DNA of 64,000 nt from Nocardia abscessus NBRC 100374 (GTDB taxonomy: Bacteria; Actinomycetota; Actinomycetes; Mycobacteriales; Mycobacteriaceae). The stretch covers positions 121,585-185,584 of the forward strand of contig NZ_BAFP01000037.1 in NCBI RefSeq assembly GCF_000308455.1, written 5' to 3'. The notes beneath the pieces are model-generated. The model saw nothing but the letters and a program-made list of their open reading frames with translations. It searched no databases and was not told where the DNA came from. Position numbers and translations under genes: made by a program. Shown piece by piece: positions 8,886-17,502 of this stretch. How positions within the stretch are numbered: the first letter of the stretch is position 1; every line of letters starts with the position of its first letter.

Positions 8886-9015
8886 GAACGAGGGCGGATA
8901 GCCGCTGCCTTCGATGCGGTCCGGTGCTCTCGATCGCGCCCGGTCGCGCGGACCGGGCGCACTACGGAGCCCCGCGCTGAGGGAAATCCCTGCCGCGCGG
9001 AGCTCCGAGGCGGCA

Positions 9016-9747
9016 CTACTGGCCCGCGGCTGCCCGGACGATCAGGTCACTGACCGCGTCCGGGGCGGAAACCGAGACCGCGTGCGAGGCCGAGACTTCC
9101 ACGGTCACGGCTCCCGCGCGTTCTGCCATGAACCGCTGCGCTTGCGCCGGAATGTTCTTGTCCTCGCTGGTGACCAGCGCGAACGACGGGATGGTCCGCC
9201 AGGCGGCGGCGGTCGCCTGCTGTTGCAAGGCGTCGAGGGCGACCGGCCGCTGTGTCGCGGCCATCAGTTCGGCGGTGACGGCGGGCACGTCGGCGGCGAA
9301 CTGCTGGTGGAATTCCTCCGGCCGGATGTAGAGCTCGGTGCCGGTGCCCTCGTCGGGAAGCGGATAGGAGGCGGGCCTCGTGGTCGGCCCGAGCGTCGAG
9401 CCGGGGAACTTGTCGGTCAATTGCAGCGCGCTCTCGCCCTCGTCGGGGATGAATGCGGCGATGTAGACGAGCGCTTCGACCTTGGTCTTCCCGGCGGCAG
9501 CGACCGTGATGACGCTGCCGCCGTAGGAATGGCCGACCAGAACGCACGGCCCTTCGACAGCGTCGAGGACCGAGGCCACATACGCGGCGTCACTGTCGAG
9601 GCCGCGCAGCGGATTGGCGGCCGCGATCACGGAGTGCCCTTGTGCGCGCAGACGTTCGATGACCCGGTTCCAACTGGAAGAGTCGGCGAACGCGCCGTGG
9701 ACCAGCACGATGGTCGGCGCGGAAGAGCTGGTGGACTCGGTGCTCAC
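9016..9747 (-). CDS. alpha/beta hydrolase (EstC/SalR-like)
   Basis: 243 residues. The fold is marked by TIVLVHGAFADSSSW (oxyanion segment) and the nucleophile elbow GHSYGG; the late His is in VSASHAVSV. Start GTG at 9747 has AAGGAA upstream. It is a close paralogue of the hydrolase at 10784-11506. The three genes read leftward with ~35-base gaps, consistent with an operon. Substrate is unknown; relatives hydrolyse small esters. Confidence 0.85.
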   Translation of the reverse strand: MSTESTSSSAPTIVLVHGAFADSSSWNRVIERLRAQGHSVIAAANPLRGLDSDAAYVASVLDAVEGPCVLVGHSYGGSVITVAAAGKTKVEALVYIAAFIPDEGESALQLTDKFPGSTLGPTTRPASYPLPDEGTGTELYIRPEEFHQQFAADVPAVTAELMAATQRPVALDALQQQATAAAWRTIPSFALVTSEDKNIPAQAQRFMAERAGAVTVEVSASHAVSVSAPDAVSDLIVRAAAGQ

Positions 9748-9782
9748 GAATGTGGTTCCTTCGAATTCGATCGTCGGGTGCG

Positions 9783-10748
9783 TCAGGCGGAGTGCAGGGC
9801 GGCGCGCAGCGTGGCGACGGCTTGCGCCACCGCGGCTTTGGCGGCGTGCGTGTCGTGCAGCGAGTTCACCATCACGAAGTCGTGCACGATGCCGCCGTAG
9901 CGCACCTGGGTGACCGGCACGCCCGCGGCACGCAACTTGCCCGCGAAGGCTTCGCCCTCGTCGCGCAGCACATCGGCTTCGGCCGTGATGACCAGCGCCG
10001 GCGGCAGTCCGGTGAGCTGCTCGGTGGTAGCCCGCAGCGGCGATGCGGTGATCTGCGCACGATCCTGGGCGCTGGTGGTGTACTGATCCCAGAACCACTT
10101 CATGCCCTCGCGGGTGAGGAAGTACCCCTCGGCGAACTGCTGGTAGGAGCCGGTGTCGAAGTTGGCGTCGGTCACCGGATAGAACAGCACCTGCTGAACG
10201 AAGGAGACGTCGCCGCGCTCCTTGGCCATCAGGGTCAGCGCGATGGCCATGTTGCCGCCGACCGAATCACCGGCGATCGCGATCCGGGACGAGTCGAGCC
10301 CCTTCTGCGCGCCCTCCGCGGTGACCCACTGGGCCACCCGGTAGGACTGCTCGTTGGCCACCGGGTAGTGCACGTCCGGGGACCGGTCGTATTCGGGGAA
10401 GACCACGGCGGCGTGCGCGCCGACAGCGAGATCGCGCACCAGGCGATCGTGGGTGTGCGCGTCGCCGAACACCCATCCCGCGCCGTGGGTGTAGACGATC
10501 ACCGGGAGCGTTCCGGTGGCGCCCTGCGGTTTGACGATCCGAACTCGCACCGAGCCGGTCGGCCCGCCCTCGACGGTGATCCATTCCTCGTCGATCTCGG
10601 GCTTGAAGATCGGCGAGTCCTGCACGCCGTCCACCGCTTTGCGGCCCTCTTCGGGCGGGAGCTGGTAGAGGAACGGCGGCTGCGAGGTCGCGTCGACGAA
10701 CTCCTGCGCCGCGGGTTCGAGTGAGATGCCCAGCGGGTTTCCTGACAT
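9783..10748 (-). CDS. alpha/beta hydrolase, hormone-sensitive lipase family
   Basis: 321 residues. It carries HGAGWVFGD in the place of the HGGG oxyanion motif, the nucleophile motif GDSVGGN and the catalytic His in GGIVHDFVM, as in family IV (HSL) esterases. ATG at 10748. Middle gene of a three-hydrolase leftward operon. Likely a cytoplasmic carboxylesterase; the natural substrate is unknown. Confidence 0.9.
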   Translation of the reverse strand: MSGNPLGISLEPAAQEFVDATSQPPFLYQLPPEEGRKAVDGVQDSPIFKPEIDEEWITVEGGPTGSVRVRIVKPQGATGTLPVIVYTHGAGWVFGDAHTHDRLVRDLAVGAHAAVVFPEYDRSPDVHYPVANEQSYRVAQWVTAEGAQKGLDSSRIAIAGDSVGGNMAIALTLMAKERGDVSFVQQVLFYPVTDANFDTGSYQQFAEGYFLTREGMKWFWDQYTTSAQDRAQITASPLRATTEQLTGLPPALVITAEADVLRDEGEAFAGKLRAAGVPVTQVRYGGIVHDFVMVNSLHDTHAAKAAVAQAVATLRAALHSA

Positions 10749-10783
10749 GATCGTGCCTCTCTCTAGGGGGGAACTGCTGCGGC

Positions 10784-11506
10784 TCAGGCCGAGCGGGCGA
10801 TCGCGTCGGTGATGACGGCGACGACCGCGTCGGGGTGGGTCTGCATCACCAGGTGTGGTCCGTCGATCTCGACCACGGCGCGGAATCCGGCTCGTTTGTA
10901 GCCGAAGCGTTCGACGTCGGGATTGATGGTGCGGTCGGCGCTGGACACGATGCCCCACGCGGGTTTCGTCTTCCACGCGGCCGCCGAGGCGGGCTCGTTG
11001 AACGCGATCGCCGACAACGGCCGTTGCGAGACGGCGAGGACCTCGGCTTTCGCCGGGTCGAGACCGGCGGCGAAGACCTCGGGGAAGGCGTCGATGTCGA
11101 CCGAGACGTCCGTGCCGGGCTCGTCGCCCGCGACCGGGTAGGGCGCGTAGACGAGGTTGGCGGCCAGGTCGGAGTCCGGGAACCCGCCCTGCAATTGCCC
11201 GAGGCTCTCGCCTTCTTCCAGCGCGTAGCCGGACACGTAGACCAGCCCGACGACATTCTCGGCGACACCGGCGACGGTGATGACGGCTCCGCCGTAGGAG
11301 TGCCCGGCCAGCAGCACCGGGCCGTCGATCTGCCGTACGAACGACTCGATGTAGGCCGCGTCCGCGGACAGGCTGCGATTGAACACCGGGGGAACCGTGA
11401 CCCGATGGCCCTGGGCGAGCAGCCGTTCGGTGACGGGGGACCAGCTCGAGGCATCGGCGAACGCGCCGTGCACCAGAACGATGGTGGGACTTGCCGGGGC
11501 GGACAT
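10784..11506 (-). CDS. alpha/beta hydrolase (EstC/SalR-like)
   Basis: 240 residues, paralogous to the product of 9016-9747 (TIVLVHGAFADASSW, GHSYGGAVITVAG, late His in IDGPHLVMQ). First gene of the three-hydrolase operon. The 103-base gap before it holds an inverted repeat, CAGCGC-N10-GCGCTG at 11521-11542, a possible regulator site. The AraC/GlxA-type gene upstream, on the same strand, may control the set. Duplication of one hydrolase around a third is notable but the substrate is not readable. Confidence 0.87.
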   Translation of the reverse strand: MSAPASPTIVLVHGAFADASSWSPVTERLLAQGHRVTVPPVFNRSLSADAAYIESFVRQIDGPVLLAGHSYGGAVITVAGVAENVVGLVYVSGYALEEGESLGQLQGGFPDSDLAANLVYAPYPVAGDEPGTDVSVDIDAFPEVFAAGLDPAKAEVLAVSQRPLSAIAFNEPASAAAWKTKPAWGIVSSADRTINPDVERFGYKRAGFRAVVEIDGPHLVMQTHPDAVVAVITDAIARSA

Positions 11507-11609
11507 GGCGTTCCTTTCTCCAGCGCTCGATGAGTGGCGCTGCGGGTGACTCAGTTTCGGCCGGAAGACCCGCCCTGCGCCCCTCCCCACGGGCCACAAA
11601 AGCCTCTGA

Positions 11610-12626
11610 TCAGGACACGGCCCGCGCCATGGTCTGCTCCGACCCGCCGGTCGAGCCGGTCGACCGGAAGCGCTGCTGATACTTGCTCGGGGAGATGCCC
11701 AGGCGGGTCACGAAGGCCCGGCGCAGCGCCTCGCTGGTGCCGTACCCGGCCGCCATGGCGGCTTCCGTCACGCTGTATCCGGCGTGCAGCATGTCCCTGG
11801 CCGTTCCGAAGCGGATGAACGCGACGTATTCCGCGGGGGAGCGCTCGAGTTCCGCGCGGAACAGCCGGGTGAGGTGCCGGACGCTGACTCGCGCATGGGC
11901 GGCCAGGGTCTGCACCGTGTGTGGATACGCCGGGTCGGCGCAGATCAGGTCCACCACGCCGCGGAGGAGCGGGCTGCGCGGCGCCGGTCCGCTCAGCGAC
12001 GCCGAGAACTGTGACTGACCGCCCGCGCGCTGCATGTAGACCACCATCGACTGAGCCACATGCCGCGCCACATCGGCGCCGTGGTCCTCTTCGACCAGTG
12101 CCAGCGCGAGATCGACGCCCGCGGCCACCCCGGCCGAGCTGTACAGATTGCCGTCCCGCACGAAGATCGCATCCGGGTCCACCTCGATCGAGGGGTACCG
12201 CCGCGCGAGTTCGGTCGCGAATTTCCAGTGCGTGGTCGCACGCCTGCCGTCCAACTGTCCCAGCTCGGCGAGGACGAACGCGCCGCTGCAGATGGACGCC
12301 AGCCGCCGTGTGTTGCAGGACAGATGCCGCGCGGCCGCCAAGACCTCCGGGGTCACGAATTTCCCCGGCGGGAGTTCGCTTCCCGGAATCACCACCGTGT
12401 CGAAGCGACCGGCGTCGGCGGCCGCGCAGCTCACCTCGACCCGCGCGCCGATCGAGGTCTGGGCGTCCTTGCCGTCGGCCGAGACCACGACCACCTCGTA
12501 CCCCGCCACCGACTGGTTCGCCTCGACGAACACCTCCGCGGGCCCGACGAAATCGAGCATCTTGACGCCGTCGAAGACCAGAACGCCCACCCGTCTGCGG
12601 GGCCGGGTAGCGAAATTGGAAGACAT
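11610..12626 (-). CDS. GlxA-family regulator (DJ-1/PfpI domain + AraC domain)
   Basis: 338 residues. The N-terminal half is a DJ-1/PfpI-like domain (RVGVLVFDGVKMLDFVGPAE, with the elbow Cys in ASICSGAFVLAELG). The C-terminal half is an AraC DNA-binding domain (ARVSVRHLTRLFRAEL, GYGTSEALRRAF). This is the usual two-domain layout of GlxA-type regulators. ATG 12626. Divergent from a TetR gene with a perfect palindrome between them. It probably controls either that TetR region or the downstream hydrolases. Confidence 0.9.
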   Translation of the reverse strand: MSSNFATRPRRRVGVLVFDGVKMLDFVGPAEVFVEANQSVAGYEVVVVSADGKDAQTSIGARVEVSCAAADAGRFDTVVIPGSELPPGKFVTPEVLAAARHLSCNTRRLASICSGAFVLAELGQLDGRRATTHWKFATELARRYPSIEVDPDAIFVRDGNLYSSAGVAAGVDLALALVEEDHGADVARHVAQSMVVYMQRAGGQSQFSASLSGPAPRSPLLRGVVDLICADPAYPHTVQTLAAHARVSVRHLTRLFRAELERSPAEYVAFIRFGTARDMLHAGYSVTEAAMAAGYGTSEALRRAFVTRLGISPSKYQQRFRSTGSTGGSEQTMARAVS

Positions 12627-12640
12627 GTCCACCAGTATTG

Positions 12641-12656
12641 TGGAGGCACGCCTCCA
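12641..12656. promoter_or_regulatory. perfect palindrome in divergent promoter
   Basis: TGGAGGC-AC-GCCTCCA, a 7-base perfect inverted repeat with a 2-base spacer, lies 15 bases upstream of the GlxA-type start and 49 bases upstream of the TetR start. It is the obvious operator for the TetR protein and would affect both divergent genes. Confidence 0.7.
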
Positions 12657-12704
12657 GAACAAGTTGTGTGGGATACCTCGCAGGTCGATTGGTACGGTGA
12701 GCAC

Positions 12705-13316
12705 ATGGGACGGCCGCGACAGTTCGACGAATCGAACCTGCTCGACGCCGCGACCGAGCTGTTCTGGTCGAAGGGTTTCGACAGCACTTCGGTGGAAGAC
12801 GTCTCGCTCGCCACGGGCATCGGGAACGGGAGCATCTACGCCGCTTACGGCAGCAAGCGTGGCCTCTTCCTCGCCGCGTTCGAACGCTATTGCGAGGGTC
12901 GCGCGCGCCTGGTCCGCGGGGCCATCGGTGCGGCGGGCGGTTCGGCGCGATCCGCGGTGCGCGCGCTCTATCAGGCGATCATCGAAGACTGTGCCGCGCA
13001 GCCGGATCGGCGCGGCTGCTTGATGATCAACAGCATCGCCCAGCTCGGCACCCGGATCCCCGAAGTCGCCGCCATCGGCGCCCGGACCACCACGGCGATG
13101 GAGCAGGGTGTCGCCGACCGGCTGCGGCCCGCGATGCACGACGCCGGAGACCACGACGAAGCCGCGCTCTCCGCCCTCAGCGCCACGGTCGTCGTGGTCG
13201 CGCAGGGGCTGATCCAGTTGAGCCGCTTGGGAACTCCCGTGCAGCGGTTGCACGAAATCGCCGACGTGTCGAGTGCGGCCCTGCCGCAGGCCTGGGCCGA
13301 CCAGCTCGTCCACTGA
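12705..13316 (+). CDS. TetR-family transcriptional regulator
   Basis: 203 residues. Helix-turn-helix VSLATGIGNGSIYAAYGSK at residues ~28-47 after MGRPRQFDESNLL, the opening seen in the AcrR/YxaF-like TetR group. The C-terminal domain includes CLMINSIAQLG, typical of that group. ATG 12705 follows GGTGAG. Divergent from the GlxA-type gene, convergent with the MmyB-type gene. Probably an autorepressor acting at 12641-12656. Confidence 0.9.
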   Translation: MGRPRQFDESNLLDAATELFWSKGFDSTSVEDVSLATGIGNGSIYAAYGSKRGLFLAAFERYCEGRARLVRGAIGAAGGSARSAVRALYQAIIEDCAAQPDRRGCLMINSIAQLGTRIPEVAAIGARTTTAMEQGVADRLRPAMHDAGDHDEAALSALSATVVVVAQGLIQLSRLGTPVQRLHEIADVSSAALPQAWADQLVH

Positions 13317-13391
13317 CCCGGCGCCATGGGATCGACCGGCTGCCGGACGCTCCGCCTTGCTCTCGTCCGAGTGACGAGACAGGTTGACCCG

Positions 13392-14282
13392 CTATCGGAT
13401 TCGATGACGCGCCGTAGCTCGGGGGAGCGTGGTGGCCGCGCGGCCGTCCGTGACGCGCAGGAGGTCGAGTTTCCCCGCATCGCTGCTCGCGCCTGCCGCC
13501 GTGTAGGTGACCATGCGGAGATCCGCGCCGGGAACGACGAGCACGTCGCAGTCGAGGGTGATCTCACCGACCTCCGGATGCCGGATCGTCTTCCGGTCGC
13601 TCGTGTGCTGGGACGCCGTCGCTGTCGCCCAGAGGTGGGCGAAGGCGGCGGACGTGGTCCTGAGCTCCCGGACGAGGCGATCGAGCCCGTCGTCGGCGGG
13701 ATAGCGCGACGCCGCGTCTTTGAGATCGGCGACGATCGACGCCGGGAAGGCGTCTTCGGCTCGGTCGGACCGGAAGGGGCGGACCGCGGCGCGAGCCGCG
13801 CCGTTACCGAATACGGCGCGCGCGAGGTTGCGCTCGGCGGCCGGGACCAGCGCGGGGTCACCGTGCAGGGCGCTCCACATGCCGTTCCACCACACCAGCG
13901 TCCAGTCGGCGGTGAACACCCCGATCGGGACATCGCCGAGCCGCGCGGCGAGCCGTTGGATGCCCGCGGGCACATGTGTGCCGATCGTCCCGTCTCGGGG
14001 CGGCAGCAACCCGGCGCTGCGGTACAGCTGGTCGCGCTCGCTCCGGGAGAGCTGCAGCGCGCGAGCCAGGGCGCCGACCACCTGAGCCGACGGATTGCGC
14101 GCGCGTCCTTGCTCCAAGCGCAGGATGTAGTCGACCGAGAGCCCGGCCAGTTGCGCGAGTTCCTCCCGGCGCAGTCCAGGGGCGCGACGGCCGGCGGTCA
14201 CCGCGAAGCCCGCGTCGGCAGGTGACAGACGGTCGCGCCAGGCGTGCAGGAGCTCGCCGAAAGCGGAGCGAGAGGTAGCCAC
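13392..14282 (-). CDS. XRE-family regulator with MmyB-like ligand domain
   Basis: 296 residues. An XRE helix-turn-helix (LRREELAQLAGLSVDYILRL) at ~35-55 is followed by a PAS-like MmyB ligand-binding domain (GVFTADWTLVWWNGMW, ending in LDCDVLVVPGADLRMVTYTA). These regulators commonly sit divergent from an SDR oxidoreductase gene, exactly as here. A palindrome lies in the shared promoter. The ligand is unknown. Confidence 0.92.
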   Translation of the reverse strand: MATSRSAFGELLHAWRDRLSPADAGFAVTAGRRAPGLRREELAQLAGLSVDYILRLEQGRARNPSAQVVGALARALQLSRSERDQLYRSAGLLPPRDGTIGTHVPAGIQRLAARLGDVPIGVFTADWTLVWWNGMWSALHGDPALVPAAERNLARAVFGNGAARAAVRPFRSDRAEDAFPASIVADLKDAASRYPADDGLDRLVRELRTTSAAFAHLWATATASQHTSDRKTIRHPEVGEITLDCDVLVVPGADLRMVTYTAAGASSDAGKLDLLRVTDGRAATTLPRATARHRIR

Positions 14283-14324
14283 CCGTTCATTCTCGCCTCT
14301 GCGGGTCCGACCAGCCTGGGTACT

Positions 14325-14343
14325 GCCGGTCCTGGTGACCGGC
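14325..14343. promoter_or_regulatory. palindrome between MmyB-type regulator and SDR
   Basis: GCCGGTC-CTGGT-GACCGGC is a perfect 7-base inverted repeat in the divergent promoter of the regulator (start 14282) and the SDR (start 14429). Likely operator for the regulator. Confidence 0.55.
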
Positions 14344-14428
14344 GCGGTACTGGCAGCCGACGGGGGTCGGCGACGAAGGTCGGAGATGCCCGACCGGGCG
14401 CTGTCGCATGCCAGTGGAGGAGGACGTC

Positions 14429-15352
14429 ATGCCGTCGACCATCGTGATGACCGGGGCGAGTCGCGGGATCGGCCGGGTCGCCGCGGAGCACATCCTTCGC
14501 CAGGCGCGGGAGACGCATCTCGTCGTCGCCGCCCGCGGGTCCACCGGCGCGCGGCTGGCCGCGGAACTGGGCGGGGATGGGCGCCGGGTCTCGCACGTCA
14601 CGGTGGACCTGGGTGCACTGGACAGCGTGCGGTCGGCCGCGGACGAGATCCGCGCCCGGCTCGACAGTGGCGATCTGCCCCCGCTGCACGGTTTCGTGGG
14701 CAACGCGGGAACGCAGTACACGAACGCGCTCACCGCGGGGCCCGACGGTTTGGAGTCCACCTTCGTCGTCAACGTGCTCGCGAACCACTTGTTCGTCCGC
14801 CTGCTCGAGGATCGCTTCCGCACCCCGGCCCGAATCGTGGTCACCGTGAGCGACACCCATTTCGGCGATTTCCGGCACAACCTGGGGATGGTGCCCGGCC
14901 CGGTCTGGCAGTCACCGGCCGTGCTCGCCCGCCCGGGCGCGTTTCCGAAGCCGGGCACCACCGCCGCCGGACGCACCGCGTACTCGACGAGCAAGCTCGC
15001 CGCCATCTACCTCGTGCACGAGTACGCGCGTCGCCTGCCCGCCGGGATCGACGCGATCGGCTTCAACCCGGGGTTCGTCCCCGGCACCGACCTCGCCCGC
15101 AATGCGGGGCCGGTCTCCCGGTTCGCGATGCGCCGCATCCTGCCGGTGCTGGCAGGCACGCCGTTGGCGACCAGCCGCGCCGCCGCAGGGCGATATCTCG
15201 CGGACGTCGTCCTCGGCGCCACTGCGGCCCCCGCCGGCTCCTACGTCGATCGCGGTCGCGTGTCCCGCTCGTCGGAGGAGTCCTACGACCAGCGGCGCGA
15301 AGCCGAACTCTGGGCCGCGGCAGAACGTCTTATCGCGACTTACGCCGCCTGA
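14429..15352 (+). CDS. short-chain dehydrogenase/reductase
   Basis: 307 residues. NAD(P)-binding motif TGASRGIGR at the N-terminus, NAG motif in VGNAGTQYT, and active-site YSTSK. The long insert between NAG and YxxxK resembles protochlorophyllide-reductase-like/retinol-dehydrogenase-like SDRs. ATG 14429 follows a strong GGAGGAGGA at 14415-14423, so the upstream in-frame ATG at 14408 is rejected. Divergent from the MmyB-type regulator, which probably controls it. Substrate unknown. Confidence 0.9.
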   Translation: MPSTIVMTGASRGIGRVAAEHILRQARETHLVVAARGSTGARLAAELGGDGRRVSHVTVDLGALDSVRSAADEIRARLDSGDLPPLHGFVGNAGTQYTNALTAGPDGLESTFVVNVLANHLFVRLLEDRFRTPARIVVTVSDTHFGDFRHNLGMVPGPVWQSPAVLARPGAFPKPGTTAAGRTAYSTSKLAAIYLVHEYARRLPAGIDAIGFNPGFVPGTDLARNAGPVSRFAMRRILPVLAGTPLATSRAAAGRYLADVVLGATAAPAGSYVDRGRVSRSSEESYDQRREAELWAAAERLIATYAA

Positions 15353-15476
15353 GCGACATCGGCCGCCGCCCACCCGGTCTGTCGCGCACGGTCTGCCGCG
15401 CACCCGCGTATCCGCTGAAACGGTGGCGCCGACCGTGCCCACGAAGGGATGCTCGGCCCGTGATCGGTCAGAGGTC

Positions 15477-15899
15477 TCAGAGGTAGGGGAAGCAATCGAT
15501 GTCGCGGTGGGTGAAGCACGGCTGCTCGACCGGTCGCAACCAGCGGGCGGGGACCCGTAGTGGTTCGACCTCGGGCAGGCGCACGGGCCGGTCCTCGCCG
15601 TCGAACAGGGTCCCGCGCACTCGGAACACCCCGACCGGCAGACCCAGCTCGTTGGCCTGCTCGGCGGTCAACACCACCGCGATGCGCGAGTTCGCTGTGA
15701 TGCGCAAACCTTCGACAATGGTCGGATCGCTGGTGTCGTCGACCTCGGTCACGGTGAGCCGGAACCGGCCGCCCCGCAGCCACGACCACGCCCAGGTGAG
15801 CGAACCCGGCTGGTCGCAGTCGGGGTACCGACTGCGCGGCAGACGCTGCGGGACCAGCACCATATAGGTGCACCCGACCTCGATATCGCGGGTCCGCAT
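15477..15899 (-). CDS. conserved hypothetical protein
   Basis: 140 residues, no transmembrane segment or signal peptide. It reads as a beta-rich soluble domain (RFRLTVTEVDD, SRIAVVLTAEQANELGLP, VFRVRGTLFDG). I do not recognise a family. ATG 15899 begins MRTRDIEVG; an in-frame ATG at 15920 is less likely. Convergent with the SDR gene. Confidence 0.6.
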   Translation of the reverse strand: MRTRDIEVGCTYMVLVPQRLPRSRYPDCDQPGSLTWAWSWLRGGRFRLTVTEVDDTSDPTIVEGLRITANSRIAVVLTAEQANELGLPVGVFRVRGTLFDGEDRPVRLPEVEPLRVPARWLRPVEQPCFTHRDIDCFPYL

Positions 15900-16354
15900 A
15901 CTTTCAGCGTGACGGCGCACCGGCTCGCTCGCAAGGAAACCAGCAAATCAAGCGCCCCAGCTGCGCAGCGGTCGAGTATGTCGCTCGGTGGTCGGCGGTA
16001 GGCGCGGAGGTAGGCGGCGGCGAAGCACGTTCACACAGCTTGTGTGGAGGGTGGCGTCGTCCAGGTACAGCGCGGTCGTGGCGCAGCGCTCGCCCGGATC
16101 GGACCGGCTGTCGTGCCCGGTGGCCGACTATCGCATTCGCCTGCGCGCCGACACCAGGCTGAATCGGACCGTCGGTGTGAGCACTCATCACACCTAGCTG
16201 CGCTGGGTCACCCTGCGGGGCAGCCACCCGGCTCACAATCGGCTGTCGAACGCTTATGCGGACAAGCACGTGGCACCAGGCCGCCGCACTTCTGGTGGCG
16301 CTGCTCGACCCGGCCTACGCGGCCGCGCGGATGACGGCGATCGCCACAATTTCG
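15900..16354. other. non-coding stretch
   Basis: About 450 bases with no gene I can support. A short rightward frame at about 16100-16260 is open in pieces and interrupted by a stop at 16195; it resembles no family I know. It could be a decayed gene. Confidence 0.4.
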
Positions 16355-17341
16355 TCAGCGTATGACGCGAGCACCGAACCCCTTGCCACCTATCCGTCCC
16401 AAGGTGGCATTCATCAATGGCGCTCGGCTCAACGCCGCTTTCACGCGGTCCAGTACGGGGGAGAGGGGGCGAGGATCGATGTCCTGAAGTGCCTCGCTGA
16501 GCAGGTGGATGGGTTCGGCGCACGAGTCGTAGCGGGCACCGGGCTCCTTTTCGAGTGACCGGTGCAGGATCGCATCCACCTCCGGCGGGATCCAGCGCCT
16601 GCGGCGGGAGATCTCGGGCGGTGGATCGTGCAGCTGGGCCTCCGCGGTGGCCATGAGGGTGCCGCGGGCGAACGGCGTGTGGCCCGTGAGCAGTTCGACA
16701 GCCGAACAGGCCAGCGCGTATTGGTCGGTGGCCGGGGACACCGTGCCCGCCCGGAGCAGTTCCGGCGCGGCGTACGGCACCGATACGACGACGAAACCGT
16801 TGGTCGCCAAAGGCGGTTCGGGGCGTTGCAACCATCGGGCCGAATCGAAGTCCGAGATCTTGACCGTCGCGGGCTCGTCCGTGCCGACCAGAACATTCGC
16901 CGGTTTCACGTCGAGATGGACTACGCCGTTGGCGTGCGCGAAATCCAATCCTGCTGCGACATGGGCCAAGACGTGCAACACCAGTCGCAGATCCGGGGCG
17001 CGGTGCGGCGCCGGCACCGAAGTCGAACCTGTCGCACCCGCCACGTACTCGTGTGCCGACCACAGCCTGCCGTCGCTCTCCCCATGCGTGTACATCCGCA
17101 CGATGTCGGGGTGCCGCAGCGCCGACAGGATGTCGAACTCGTGCACGAATCTCGCCCGCGCCTCGGCCGACCGGCTGTCCTCGGGTCCGAGGATCTTCAG
17201 CGAGACCGGCCGCGATCCGTCCGGGTCCTGCGCCAGATACACCTCGCTGCTGCCGCCATGCCCCAGCCGGGCCTGCACGATGAATCCCGCAAACTGGTCA
17301 CCTGGTTCGAGCGGCACCGCCTCACCATAGTTCGCCGTCAT
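16355..17341 (-). CDS. serine/threonine protein kinase with DFD in place of DFG
   Basis: 328 residues. The kinase fold is complete: glycine loop LGHGGSSEVY (27-35), Lys49 in VSLKIL, Glu68 in the C-helix, catalytic loop HLDVKPANV (Asp144, Lys146) and APE motif (VPYAAPELL). The metal-binding DFG reads DFD (164-166), confirmed in the DNA. No transmembrane segment or sensor domain follows, so it is a short soluble kinase, unlike Pkn receptors. Start 17341 (MTANYGEA) or 17350. Divergent from eccB. It may phosphorylate secretion components; that is inference from position only. Confidence 0.88.
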   Translation of the reverse strand: MTANYGEAVPLEPGDQFAGFIVQARLGHGGSSEVYLAQDPDGSRPVSLKILGPEDSRSAEARARFVHEFDILSALRHPDIVRMYTHGESDGRLWSAHEYVAGATGSTSVPAPHRAPDLRLVLHVLAHVAAGLDFAHANGVVHLDVKPANVLVGTDEPATVKISDFDSARWLQRPEPPLATNGFVVVSVPYAAPELLRAGTVSPATDQYALACSAVELLTGHTPFARGTLMATAEAQLHDPPPEISRRRRWIPPEVDAILHRSLEKEPGARYDSCAEPIHLLSEALQDIDPRPLSPVLDRVKAALSRAPLMNATLGRIGGKGFGARVIR

Positions 17342-17502
17342 CGGCCACACGCCCGGCTTTGCCTACGTGTGCCCGACGGCACTGGCGGATCCAGGTCGCC
17401 GGCCGCGCGGGTGCTGTCTGTTCCGCGTCGCGGCCGCTGGGCCGGGTGGCAACTTGTAGGGTTGGCTCGGCAAGTCATGAACACTGGTTCGGGGGAGCGC
17501 TG

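Noticed and set aside
16256..16558. 100-codon rightward frame near the kinase 3' end
   Set aside because: Overlaps the kinase coding region antisense for most of its length and has no family likeness.
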